From Echinicola salinicaeni (GTDB taxonomy: Bacteria > Bacteroidota > Bacteroidia > Cytophagales > Cyclobacteriaceae), in contig NZ_JACODZ010000003.1 of the NCBI RefSeq assembly GCF_014280965.1, positions 248,001 through 312,000 on the forward strand: 64,000 bases of DNA, read 5' to 3'. The translations under genes were made by a program, and so were the position numbers. This document shows, in pieces, positions 49,358-57,911 of the stretch. A model generated the notes under the pieces. It made no database searches. It was not told the DNA's origin and saw only the letters and a list, made by a program, of their open reading frames with translations. The stretch's first letter is position 1. Each line of letters opens with the position of its first letter.

Positions 49358-50161
49358 ATGCTTATGAAAAGTATGCACAAGCCCTTGGAAAAGTATTACG
49401 AATTATTAAAAAAAGGTGACCCTTCTGCTTTAGAACATATTCATACCCAATATCGTGGCATCATCTTTTGGATCGGTAGAAGAATACTGAATGATCAGTT
49501 TGCAATAGAAACTTTAGTTCAGGATACTTTTTTAAAATTATGGTTTTATAGGGACAGAATAGAAAGACCGGAGCATATTCTCTATTTCTTAAAGTTTGTG
49601 ATGAAAAAGGAATGCATCTCCTACTATTATAAACCCAGAAATAAGTTTTTAAGGGAAGTCAATTCATTAGAGGATTATGATAATTACCAAGACTATATGG
49701 TGGGCTACGACCCGGAAAGTGTGTCTGAAAATCTGAAAGACCAGGAATCGGAACAAAAAGCTTTCGACCGAATCCAAACTATATTGCCATTGCTCAATGC
49801 AGAAAGAAGGAATTTGATTGCGCTCTGTTTAAAATATGGCTTTCAGTATAAAGCCATTGCCCAGGCTATGGGAAAGGGTATCACTGAAACCAGTAATGAG
49901 ATAAAACGGGCTATTCAGGACATTAAAACCATCGTACATCATGGAAATACAAGCGCATATAAGCAAAAATCTCCTGGTAGTGATATAAAAGGTCCAGAGG
50001 AGATGACCGAGGAACAGGAAAGGATATTGGAACTCAGATGCCATATGAAGTATTCCTTTGCGCTAATTGCCGAAGCGCTGAACCTGTCTCAAAAGGAAGC
50101 TCACAAAGAATTTGTTACCGCATATAAACTATGGAAGGAAAAACAGTTCGAATCCGTTTAG
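49358..50161 (+). CDS. ECF-type sigma factor with an extra C-terminal HTH, paired with dCas12f
   Basis: The 267-residue protein has a sigma-70 region 2 (about residues 24-92: [20 protein letters not shown], then [20 protein letters not shown]) and region 4 (about 133-190: [40 protein letters not shown]). It continues for 60 residues with a second HTH-like unit ([38 protein letters not shown]) that ordinary ECF factors lack. ATG codons at 49358, 49364 and 49373 are possible starts. The stop codon is separated from the next ATG by one base, so sigma and dCas12f are translationally coupled. No anti-sigma gene is present, unlike classic ECF loci. I infer recruitment through the dCas12f partner. 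Confidence 0.85.
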   Translation: MLMKSMHKPLEKYYELLKKGDPSALEHIHTQYRGIIFWIGRRILNDQFAIETLVQDTFLKLWFYRDRIERPEHILYFLKFVMKKECISYYYKPRNKFLREVNSLEDYDNYQDYMVGYDPESVSENLKDQESEQKAFDRIQTILPLLNAERRNLIALCLKYGFQYKAIAQAMGKGITETSNEIKRAIQDIKTIVHHGNTSAYKQKSPGSDIKGPEEMTEEQERILELRCHMKYSFALIAEALNLSQKEAHKEFVTAYKLWKEKQFESV

Positions 50162-50162
50162 C

Positions 50163-51260
50163 ATGGAAAAGCCTACACTAAAATTAACCCGAAAGATCCA
50201 GTTATTGGTTGACCTGCCCACCAAAGAAGAAAAGAAGGAGGCATTGAGTACGCTTTACCGATGGCGGAATCGATGTTTTAGAGCAGCCAACCTTATCGTT
50301 TCCCATTTGTATGTACAAGAAATGATTAAGGATTTTTTTTATCTCACAGAAGGGGTCAGGTATAAACTGGCCGATGAAAAGAAAGATGCAGCTGGCATCT
50401 TGGAACGTTCCCGTATCGGTAGCACCTATCGGGTGGTGTCAAATCGCTTTAAAGGCGAAGTCCCTACCGATATTTTGTCCTGTATGAATAACACCTTACT
50501 ATCTACTTTTAATAAAAATAAATTGGAATATTGGAAAGGGCTACGTTCTCTGGAAAACTTAAGACGAGACATCGCTTTTCCATTTAGGCCAAGGAACATA
50601 AAAGGGCTATCCTATGAAGAAGATAAAAAAGCTTTTTGCTTTCATTTATTTAAAATTCCATTTAAGACCTATTTAGGTGGAGATTTTACCGACAAAAGAC
50701 AACTATTAGCGCGTTTGCTAAATGATGATATTAAGCTATGCACTTCACATATTAAACTCGAAGATGGAAAAATCTTTTGGCTGGCAGTATTTGAAATTGA
50801 AAAGGAAGAGCACGGACTAAAACCCGAGGTAATAGCAGAAGCATCACTCTCTCTGGAATACCCTATAGTGGTAAAAACCGGTAAGACAAAACTCAGTATT
50901 GGAACCAGAGAAGAGTTTCTTTACAGGAGGTTGGCCATACAAGCAGCCTGTAGAAGGGCACAGGTAGGCGCTACCTACTGCAAATCAGGAAAAGGGCGTA
51001 AACGAAAACTTAAAGCGGTGAACAAGTTTCACCATATGGAAGCTGATTATATACGTGATCGCATACATCAATACAGCAGAAAACTCATTGATTTCTGTAT
51101 TAAACATCAGGTCGGAACACTCATTTTATTAAATCAGGAGGATAAGATCGGAATAGCTAAGGAAGAAGAATTTGTGTTACGGAACTGGAGTTATTATGAA
51201 CTAATGACAAAAATAAAGTACAAAGCCGAGAAGGCAGGGATTGAACTCATTGTAGATTAA
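50163..51260 (+). CDS. Nuclease-dead Cas12f/TnpB-like RNA-guided protein
   Basis: The 365-residue protein has a REC/WED-like N-terminal half (residues 1-220). It then has a RuvC-like half recognisable by YPIVVKTGKTKLSIGTREEF (233-252), GKGRKRKLKAVNKFHHMEAD (276-295), and the Cas12f/TnpB hallmark NWSYYELMTKIKYKAEKAGI (341-360). Catalytic residues appear lost. The RuvC-I GIDLG position reads SLSLE (228-232), the RuvC-II Glu position reads LILLNQED (320-327), and the protein ends at Asp365, before the zinc ribbon and RuvC-III Asp. It should bind a guide RNA and DNA without cutting. The ATG at 50163 is preferred to an upstream in-frame codon at 50112 inside the sigma gene. Confidence 0.82.
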   Translation: MEKPTLKLTRKIQLLVDLPTKEEKKEALSTLYRWRNRCFRAANLIVSHLYVQEMIKDFFYLTEGVRYKLADEKKDAAGILERSRIGSTYRVVSNRFKGEVPTDILSCMNNTLLSTFNKNKLEYWKGLRSLENLRRDIAFPFRPRNIKGLSYEEDKKAFCFHLFKIPFKTYLGGDFTDKRQLLARLLNDDIKLCTSHIKLEDGKIFWLAVFEIEKEEHGLKPEVIAEASLSLEYPIVVKTGKTKLSIGTREEFLYRRLAIQAACRRAQVGATYCKSGKGRKRKLKAVNKFHHMEADYIRDRIHQYSRKLIDFCIKHQVGTLILLNQEDKIGIAKEEEFVLRNWSYYELMTKIKYKAEKAGIELIVD

Positions 51261-51261
51261 C

Positions 51262-51363
51262 AAAATGTATCGAGGGTGCTTGTTCACCCGTAAAGTGAGG
51301 TCTAGGACACTCACTAAATGCAAACAGCATATACAACAAAAATCCGATCTAATATCAGCAGGG
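51262..51363 (+). ncRNA. Guide RNA unit A of the sigma-dCas12f system
   Basis: Directly after the dCas12f stop codon lie three small stem-loops: GGGTG/CACCC (51274-51278, 51285-51289), AGTGAG/CTCACT (51294-51299, 51310-51315) and ATGC/GCAT (51318-51321, 51327-51330), then ATACAACAA. The tail AAATCCGATCTAATATCAGC (51340-51359) is the proposed guide. This layout, scaffold at the 3' end of the gene and guide at the RNA 3' end, is that of TnpB omega RNAs and their Cas12f-derived relatives. The exact guide boundary is uncertain, since the tail is largely shared with unit B. Confidence 0.68.
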
Positions 51364-51385
51364 CTTCGACTTAAGTTTATCCCTT

Positions 51386-51471
51386 GCTAACCCGCGTTTG
51401 CAAGGCGGTTTTAATATGGATTATAGCGTTTAAAACGCTTAGATTTAGGAGTCCTCGTTACAACGAGGACA
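51386..51471. repeat. Dispersed GC-palindromic repeat between guide units
   Basis: TAACCCGCGTTTGCAAGGCG, GCGTTTAAAACGC and GTCCTCGTTACAACGAGGAC match, with losses, the repeat cluster at 39560-39690. Confidence 0.6.
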
Positions 51472-51476
51472 AGATA

Positions 51477-51605
51477 GGATTGAACTTATTGTAGATTAAG
51501 AAATGTATCGAGGGTGCTTGTTCACCCGTAAGGTGAGGTCTAGGACACTCACTAAATGCAAACAGCATATACAACAAGAATCCGATCTAATTAAATCAGC
51601 AGGGG
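51477..51605 (+). ncRNA. Guide RNA unit B, with fossil of the dCas12f 3' end
   Basis: The unit repeats unit A almost base for base. It starts with ATTGAACTTATTGTAGATTAA, which still encodes the last residues IELIVD of dCas12f, then carries the same three stem-loops and ATACAACAA. The tail is GAATCCGATCTAATTAAATC (from 51578), differing from tail A by a TAA insertion. The stems are conserved: the one visible scaffold change, AAAGTGAG to AAGGTGAG, lies outside the paired bases. This indicates duplication of a unit containing the gene end, scaffold and guide. Confidence 0.68.
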
Positions 51606-51694
51606 CTTTTACTTATCTACTTTTTTCCCCCGTAATCCTTCGAGGCAGGCTATTGATGAAAAAAGTAGCAAAACCCCAAAATGGGTTAGGAATC

Positions 51695-51755
51695 CGTCAT
51701 TGCGAACGAAGAGAAACTTAGTGAAGCCTGCCTGCCGGAAGGCAGGCAATCTCAA
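51695..51755. repeat. CGTCATTGCGA-type dispersed palindromic element
   Basis: CGTCATTGCGAACGAAGAGA is followed by CCTGCCTGCCGGAAGGCAGG and CAATCTCA. Related elements lie at 17.53 and 61.04 kb. Confidence 0.65.
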
Positions 51756-51826
51756 ATATAGCATCCTAGACGTTTTAATATTTAGGCATCTCAAAGTGAA
51801 TTGCTCAAGAACAGATCCCCCTGTTC

Positions 51827-52043
51827 CTCTCCTTTCTACTCCCTAATTAAAAGCCCAACCACACTAAAAGGACTAAAATTTTACCAATTATATCTAAAAA
51901 TACCCCAGATGGGGTATTTTTTGTTTTTTGGGGATTGGTTATGTTTGGGATTAATCAATTTTCAAACATTTATAAGTGAATGTAAATGCTTGAAAATGGG
52001 AAAAATATATCAGGTATAAACGCAATGCGTTTATTCACTCGTT
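51827..52043 (+). repeat. Gene-less cassette module R3 (copy 3)
   Basis: Same module as at 27507 and 44235, with the stem ATACCCC/GGGGTAT near 51900 and the end ACTCGTT at 52037-52043. Confidence 0.85.
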
Positions 52044-52058
52044 GTGCTGCATTAAAAT

Positions 52059-52652
52059 ATGAAAATAGAAAACAAAGAATTCTTTCACCTAAAAAGATCA
52101 GCAACTATAACAAAGGAATGGGAGTTGGGCAATAAATTTCACTGGAATTCTCGTCCGAACAACTTTTCTAAGAACATCTTCTCAATGGATTTACGATTCC
52201 CTCAAGTTAAAGATAAAGTTCCATATCGTACAGCATATGAGAATCTTTTAAAGCTTCCTGACTCTGAGAAGAATAAAAGACTCTATTCCTATTTCCATTT
52301 CACAAATTTCGCCTTGAACAAGACTTCAATGATGCTAAGAGAAATTGTATTAGAAAATTATCGAAAGGAAAATTGTCCACATCTCCCTTCACGACATAAC
52401 GCCATTTGGATTTGTCAAAAGGAAGGAGTTGAATATTGGAAGAACGCTTTGCAAACTGATAATACGGTGACATATAAAATCAGATTAAATGGAGAAATGC
52501 ACGTTGCGAGTGAAAAGAGTTTATACAGTGATGTACAGAATGTAAATCAATATCTTGAACAGGCTGAATTATATTGGACTCCAAATCAAAAATGGACAAT
52601 TGATGCAGAAGGAATCTTTGATGGAGAGATAGAAATATTAGAAAAAATATGA
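52059..52652 (+). CDS. Cassette protein, possible DUF2441 relative
   Basis: The 197-residue cytoplasmic protein begins MKIENKEFFHLKRSATITKE and has WELGNKFHWNSRPNNFSKNI near residue 25. A helical middle (YRTAYENLLKLPDSEKNKRL) is followed by HNAIWICQKEGVEYWKNALQ and a strand-rich end, ELYWTPNQKWTIDAEGIFDGEIEIL. The layout FHL...G..F..., helical core, then a W.C..E..YW motif recalls DUF2441/ADP-ribosyltransferase-like proteins, but the match is weak. It heads the third cassette block. Confidence 0.5.
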   Translation: MKIENKEFFHLKRSATITKEWELGNKFHWNSRPNNFSKNIFSMDLRFPQVKDKVPYRTAYENLLKLPDSEKNKRLYSYFHFTNFALNKTSMMLREIVLENYRKENCPHLPSRHNAIWICQKEGVEYWKNALQTDNTVTYKIRLNGEMHVASEKSLYSDVQNVNQYLEQAELYWTPNQKWTIDAEGIFDGEIEILEKI

Positions 52653-52657
52653 AAACT

Positions 52658-52719
52658 GGCTACAATAACACCTATAGGCAATGGCCTTCGGGACACTGTA
52701 CATAGCCAAACGGTTGTGC
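52658..52719 (+). repeat. attC-like site 22
   Basis: CTATagGCAaTGgCC TTCG GGaCAcTGtaCATAG forms the hairpin, as in site 7. Left arm GGCTACAATAAC (52658-52669), right junction GTTGTGC (52713-52719). Confidence 0.78.
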
Positions 52720-52768
52720 TTCATGTTGAAAAAGACACCCTACAAGTATTAACAATAACCAAGAAATT

Positions 52769-55700
52769 ATGAAAGTCACCTTACCTTGTTACTTAAAATT
52801 GAATGAGAAAATTGGGAAAGACCCTGTTTTTCAATTGGATTTTGATATACAAGAAACTGAAGGAATTATTGAAGAACATTCATATAATAGAGTAAATGGT
52901 TATGTTTTTACAGAAAATGAGGGACGTCAGATTTTAATTTCTCCCAAGAAAGATTGGTCTGCCAATGACAATTTTGAATTAGTACTTTATACAAAAGATA
53001 TTGAAAGAATCAGAGAGGGAAATCTTGACGGTTGTACTTGGGTAAAGCACCCTGGTTTTTCAGAACCAAATACTTGTCAGGAAATAAAACAATCATTTTA
53101 TGGCGCCTTCTCCTTTAAGCAAGAAAATCTAAAGCAAGGAACGGAAGGGCTTCGTTCTCCACAAATTGGGGGTATTTATGCAACTTTAGCACATTGGCAA
53201 ATTGGTTATGAACCAGCAACAATTGTAATGCCAACAGGGACAGGTAAAACTGAAACTATGCTATCTTTACTTGTAGCTGCAAATTGCGATAAAATTCTAA
53301 TAATCGTTCCATCAGATGCTTTACGCTCTCAGTTAGCAAAGAAGTTTATAACTCTAGGGTTATTAAAAAAGTTGAATATTTTAAATTCATCAGCATTATA
53401 TCCTAGGGTTGGAATACTAAAGCATCGGCCATCGACAGAAGAGGAAGTAAAAACTTTTTTTGACAATTGCAATGTTGTTGTAAGTACAATGAGCGTTGTT
53501 GGACAAGTAAGCTCTCAAATCCAATCTTACATTTCTGAATCTTGTTCTCACTTATTTATTGATGAAGCGCACCATATTGCAGCCAAGACATGGAGAACTT
53601 TCATTTCTGCATTTAAGGGGAAATATATTTTGCAATTTACTGCGACTCCATTTAGAAATGATGATAAGTCAATTGGAGGTAAGATTATCTTCAATTATCC
53701 CTTAAAAAAGGCACAAGAGGAAGGCTATTTTAAAAGGATTGAATATCATCCTATATATGAATTTAATTCTGCTGAATATGATAAATCAATTGCTGAAAAG
53801 GCTGTTGAAATATTAAGAACTGATTTAGCTGATGGGAAAAACCACATATTGATGGCAAGGGTGAATTCAACTAAACGTGCAAATGAAGTTTATGAAATCT
53901 ATAGGCAATTCGAAGAATTCAACCCTATCCAAGTTCATACAGGTTTAAATCAACAACAGCAAAAAGATGCTAGGGATAAGATATTGAGTTATCAAACACA
54001 GATTATAATTTGCGTAGATATGTTTGGTGAAGGATTTGATATGCCAGAACTTAAAATTGCAGCATTTCACGACATAAAGAAGAGTTTGCCGATTACCTTG
54101 CAATTAGCCGGTAGGTTTACAAGAACAAGCAGAGATAGCAATCTTGGAAACGCATCAATTGTTGCAAACCTTGCTAATGTTGAAGTTGCAAATGAACTTC
54201 AAGCTTTATATTCACAAGATTCAGATTGGAATCAAATTTTACCTGTTATTTCAGATGATACCGCTAGAGAGCAAGAAAGTTTGTATGAATTTATGCAAGG
54301 TTTTGATAAATTTCCTGATGAAATTCAATTACAGAATATAAGGCCAGCATTAAGTACAGTTGTATACAAAACCAATACAGATACATGGCAACCAAATAAC
54401 TTTGAAAAAGGGATTATTGGAATAGATAACTTTGACCAAGTTTATCACGATATTAATAGTGAACAAAGAACCTTGGTATTGGTGACAGGTAATAAAGTTG
54501 CTGTAAAATGGGGAGACTTAAAAGATATATATCGCTTAGAATGGACTTTATATGTAGTTTATTGGAATCAAGAGCAACAATTACTATATATAAACTGCTC
54601 AGCAAATGGTAGTATGTTTGAAAAACTTGCTGCAGCAGTATCAATGGGCACAGCTTCACCAATTAATGCAGAAGATGTCTATCGCAGTTTAGGTAATATT
54701 ACTAGATTGAAAATAAATAATGTAGGTCTAAAAGAACAACTTGGGAAACAGCGGAACTTCACCATGTACACAGGAGAAGATATTGAACCTGCACTTAGTC
54801 CTGTACAACTTCTAAATAAAATTAAATCGAATATATTCGGTGTAGGCTTTGAAAATGGAGACAAAATTTCTATTGGTTGCTCATATAAAGGTAGAATATG
54901 GACTCGTAAAAATGGAAATATTGAGGAGTTAATTAACTGGTGCAATTATACTGGTGATAAGCTTCTAGACGAATCAATAGACCCAAATACTATTTTAAGT
55001 GGAGCTATATATCCACACACAATAAAGAGTAGACCAACATTAATGCCTATATCTGTAGAATGGAATGAAGAGGTGTACAAGAAAAATGAACAAGCCGTTT
55101 TTATAGTTCAGAATGACATTTCATATCCTCTAGATTCTATTTCGTTAGAGCTTCTGAATCCTTCTGAAACAGGTGAGATACATATTGTATTATCAAATGA
55201 AAGGTTTAGATCTGTTTATAAATTAGCAATAACTGAAGATGATTTTAATTTCATAAACGTTGAAGCCGCATGTTCTATTCAGTTCGGGGCAACTACTCAC
55301 AGCATCTCAGAATACTTTTATAGTTATTCTCCAATAATTCGATTCTTTAATGGAGCTTGGTTAGAAGGAAATCAATTTGTTGATTTTGTTTTTGATGGGA
55401 GCTCATATGACCGAAATAAATTATTAACATGGGATTGGACGGGCGTTGATATAAGAAAAGAATCACAAGGAGAACAAAAAGCTACAGATAATATTCAGCA
55501 TAAAGTTATATCAGAACTTTTACAAAAAGATTTCGATATTATTTTCGATGATGATAGCTCAGGAGAGGCTGCAGATTTGATTACCATCAAAGTTGATGAG
55601 ATAGCAAAGAAAATAAAGGTAGAACTTTATCACTTGAAGTATTCGCATGGAGAAAATGCTGGCGCTAGAATTAGTGATTTATACGAAGTTTGTGGACAGG

Positions 55701-56005
55701 CACAGAAAAGTGTTTTTTGGAAAGGTAAAGGAGGTTTTGAATTATTCAAACATATGATTCAAAGAGAGTCGCGTAGGGTTAATCAATCCAAAAATTCTCG
55801 ATTTGAAAAAGGCGACTTAAAAGAACTTTCATTAATAAAAGAAAAGAGTAAACGTTTTTATAAAACGGATTTTAAAATCTTTATAGTTCAACCAGGATTG
55901 TCTGCCGAGTCTGCATCTGAACAACAATTAGAATTAATAGCTGTGACAGAAAATCATTTATTGGAAACATATAAGATTGATTTAGAAGTGATAACAAGTG
56001 AATAA
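52769..56005 (+). CDS. SF2 helicase with C-terminal PD-(D/E)XK-like nuclease (defence candidate)
   Basis: The 1078-residue protein has an SF2 helicase core. Walker A PTGTGKTE lies near residue 154, DEAHH near 265, TATPFR near 290, a helicase C-domain with HTGLNQQQQKDARDKIL, and motif VI LAGRFTRTSRD near 446. The C-terminal 300 residues contain AADLITIKVDEIAKKIKVELYHLKYS (about 930-955), a D...ExHxK pattern of PD-(D/E)XK nucleases. The composition is visibly AT-rich, unlike the 0-20 kb genes. It is followed after one attC-like site by a NACHT ATPase. A helicase-nuclease beside a NACHT gene suggests antiphage function, by inference. Confidence 0.75.
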   Translation: MKVTLPCYLKLNEKIGKDPVFQLDFDIQETEGIIEEHSYNRVNGYVFTENEGRQILISPKKDWSANDNFELVLYTKDIERIREGNLDGCTWVKHPGFSEPNTCQEIKQSFYGAFSFKQENLKQGTEGLRSPQIGGIYATLAHWQIGYEPATIVMPTGTGKTETMLSLLVAANCDKILIIVPSDALRSQLAKKFITLGLLKKLNILNSSALYPRVGILKHRPSTEEEVKTFFDNCNVVVSTMSVVGQVSSQIQSYISESCSHLFIDEAHHIAAKTWRTFISAFKGKYILQFTATPFRNDDKSIGGKIIFNYPLKKAQEEGYFKRIEYHPIYEFNSAEYDKSIAEKAVEILRTDLADGKNHILMARVNSTKRANEVYEIYRQFEEFNPIQVHTGLNQQQQKDARDKILSYQTQIIICVDMFGEGFDMPELKIAAFHDIKKSLPITLQLAGRFTRTSRDSNLGNASIVANLANVEVANELQALYSQDSDWNQILPVISDDTAREQESLYEFMQGFDKFPDEIQLQNIRPALSTVVYKTNTDTWQPNNFEKGIIGIDNFDQVYHDINSEQRTLVLVTGNKVAVKWGDLKDIYRLEWTLYVVYWNQEQQLLYINCSANGSMFEKLAAAVSMGTASPINAEDVYRSLGNITRLKINNVGLKEQLGKQRNFTMYTGEDIEPALSPVQLLNKIKSNIFGVGFENGDKISIGCSYKGRIWTRKNGNIEELINWCNYTGDKLLDESIDPNTILSGAIYPHTIKSRPTLMPISVEWNEEVYKKNEQAVFIVQNDISYPLDSISLELLNPSETGEIHIVLSNERFRSVYKLAITEDDFNFINVEAACSIQFGATTHSISEYFYSYSPIIRFFNGAWLEGNQFVDFVFDGSSYDRNKLLTWDWTGVDIRKESQGEQKATDNIQHKVISELLQKDFDIIFDDDSSGEAADLITIKVDEIAKKIKVELYHLKYSHGENAGARISDLYEVCGQAQKSVFWKGKGGFELFKHMIQRESRRVNQSKNSRFEKGDLKELSLIKEKSKRFYKTDFKIFIVQPGLSAESASEQQLELIAVTENHLLETYKIDLEVITSE

Positions 56006-56091
56006 ACAACGAAATGAAAACAATGTGTCATGCGTAATATGCCTGCCGCAGGCGCAACACAGGCACACTGCGCATACACTCAACGTTGTGT
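56004..56091 (+). repeat. attC-like site 23
   Basis: ATGCG and TATGCCTG (about 56030-56047) pair with CAGGCAcA and GCGCAT (56059-56075). Right junction GTTGTGT (56085-56091). The left arm AACAACGAAATG is weak. Confidence 0.6.
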
Positions 56092-56108
56092 TTAATTATG
56101 AAAATTAA

Positions 56109-57911
56109 ATGGAAAATATAGATTCAAATAAGTTAATAGCAGAAATAATAACAGCAAATGCTGAAAGTCTCTTCGATTCATCTAAAAACTTCATTTCAGA
56201 CAAAAGCAATCAAATAAAAGCAAGATTAAAAAGAACTTTTTCTGAATATTTAGAGGGTATTGAAAGAAAATATTCAAGTACGAAAACTATTATTTATCGT
56301 GACACTCCGCAATCAATAAAACATTTTTACGAACCCATTGACTTATTTAATGACAGATTAAGACTTGAATCACCAAAAATTCAAGACTTATTAGATTTAA
56401 AAAAACCTATAATTATTACTGGTACGGGAGGTTCTGGAAAATCTACATTTTTAAAGTATCTTTTACTTAATTCAATCGAATCAACAAAAAAAATTCCAAT
56501 TTTTATAGAATTGAGAGATGTTGAAAAAAACGAATCTACTCTAATTGATTTTATTCATAAAACCTTACAATTAAGAAAAGTTAATCTAGAGTCAAATTAC
56601 TTGGATCAAGCTTTTGATAAGGGGAATTTTATTTTTTTGTTAGATGGCTTTGACGAATTATCTCCTCTATTTGCTCAAGAATTAGGAAATGAAATTGATT
56701 TGATTTCTCAATCTTATTCAAAATGTGATTTTATAGTAACATCAAGACCAGGGCAAGACTTTATTTCTTGGACAAATTTTATTGAATTAAGGACAGAACC
56801 ATTAACTCTAGAAAAAGCAATTAGCTTAGTTAAACGTTTAAATTTTGATTTAGAAATCAAAAATAATTTTATTCAGGAATTAGAGAGTAATCTTTATGAT
56901 TCACATCGGTCATTTTTTGAAAATCCATTATTGTTATCAATAATGCTAATTACATATAGAGATAGTGCTTCAATTCCGTCTGAATTACACAATTTTTATT
57001 CACTTGCATTCGAAGCATTATATTATCGTCACGATGCTTCAAAATCCTTTAAAAGACCAACTCTAACAAATTTACCAGTCAATAAAGGTAAAGATATAAT
57101 GTCAGCGTTTTCACTTATAACTTATTTAAAAACACAGACTTCATTTAATAATCACGAATTAAAAGATTATTTAAATAAAGCAATGAAATTAGCAGATTGC
57201 AACTGCGATATAAAAGATTTAATTACTGACCTATTGAGAGCATTTTGTATGCTTCTCCAAGATGGAACCGTTTATGAATATACACACAGGTCATTCCAAG
57301 AATATTTTTCAGCGTGCTATTTAGTTGCAGCTAGTGAAAAAAATCAAATTCAACTTATTAAGGAATTTTCCAAAAAAGCAGATACCGATATAACTCTTCA
57401 ACTCGCTTTCGGAATGAACCCAAAAATGATTGAAGAAAAACTAATAATCCCATTTTTAACAGAGTTTAAAGAAAACATCGGCTTTAAAGGGAAAATAAAC
57501 AAAACTGTATTCAGAAAATTTGCAAGACTTTATTTTGATGATGTTGATTATCACCAAAAAAAATTAGCTGGTCTTTCGGTCAAAAGAGGAGAAGAAAGAA
57601 AAAAAGGAATTGTATCTGAAAAATCTTTAAACCTAGGAATAACAAGATTGATTATCCGTATTTATAATATTAATACAGAGCTAGAACCTAATAATTCAAA
57701 TGTTATTAATCCTGACATTCTTCCAGTAAATAATAAAGAACGTTTAGTTCCAATTTCTACAGCTTTTAAAGAAATCAAATTAGTAGATTGGTTCTTAGAA
57801 CATTCACTAGAAAAGAGGGTTTTAGAAGAATTAATGAAACTAGAAAAAAGCTTACAAGAAAAAAATGACAAAAACAGTGAATTATTTGAATCATTATTAG
57901 AAAATAACTAA
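56109..57911 (+). CDS. NACHT-domain NTPase (bNACHT-like, defence candidate)
   Basis: The 600-residue protein has a helical N-terminus (residues 1-90). A NACHT module follows: Walker A GTGGSGKST near 106-114, PIFIELRDVEKN, Walker B FLLDGFDEL near 176-184, and TSRPGQDF near 214. It continues with NACHT-associated helices, including YEYTHRSFQEYFSACYL near residue 390-410, typical of prokaryotic NLR-like NTPases. No obvious effector nuclease or TIR domain is seen, and the C-terminal 150 residues are helical and lysine-rich. bNACHT proteins protect bacteria from phages. The gene is a single AT-rich cassette at the right end of the array. Confidence 0.82.
   Translation: MENIDSNKLIAEIITANAESLFDSSKNFISDKSNQIKARLKRTFSEYLEGIERKYSSTKTIIYRDTPQSIKHFYEPIDLFNDRLRLESPKIQDLLDLKKPIIITGTGGSGKSTFLKYLLLNSIESTKKIPIFIELRDVEKNESTLIDFIHKTLQLRKVNLESNYLDQAFDKGNFIFLLDGFDELSPLFAQELGNEIDLISQSYSKCDFIVTSRPGQDFISWTNFIELRTEPLTLEKAISLVKRLNFDLEIKNNFIQELESNLYDSHRSFFENPLLLSIMLITYRDSASIPSELHNFYSLAFEALYYRHDASKSFKRPTLTNLPVNKGKDIMSAFSLITYLKTQTSFNNHELKDYLNKAMKLADCNCDIKDLITDLLRAFCMLLQDGTVYEYTHRSFQEYFSACYLVAASEKNQIQLIKEFSKKADTDITLQLAFGMNPKMIEEKLIIPFLTEFKENIGFKGKINKTVFRKFARLYFDDVDYHQKKLAGLSVKRGEERKKGIVSEKSLNLGITRLIIRIYNINTELEPNNSNVINPDILPVNNKERLVPISTAFKEIKLVDWFLEHSLEKRVLEELMKLEKSLQEKNDKNSELFESLLENN

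Noticed and set aside
50112-50162. Longer dCas12f N-terminus
   Set aside because: It would lie inside the sigma gene in another frame; the ATG one base after the sigma stop codon fits translational coupling and the family start.
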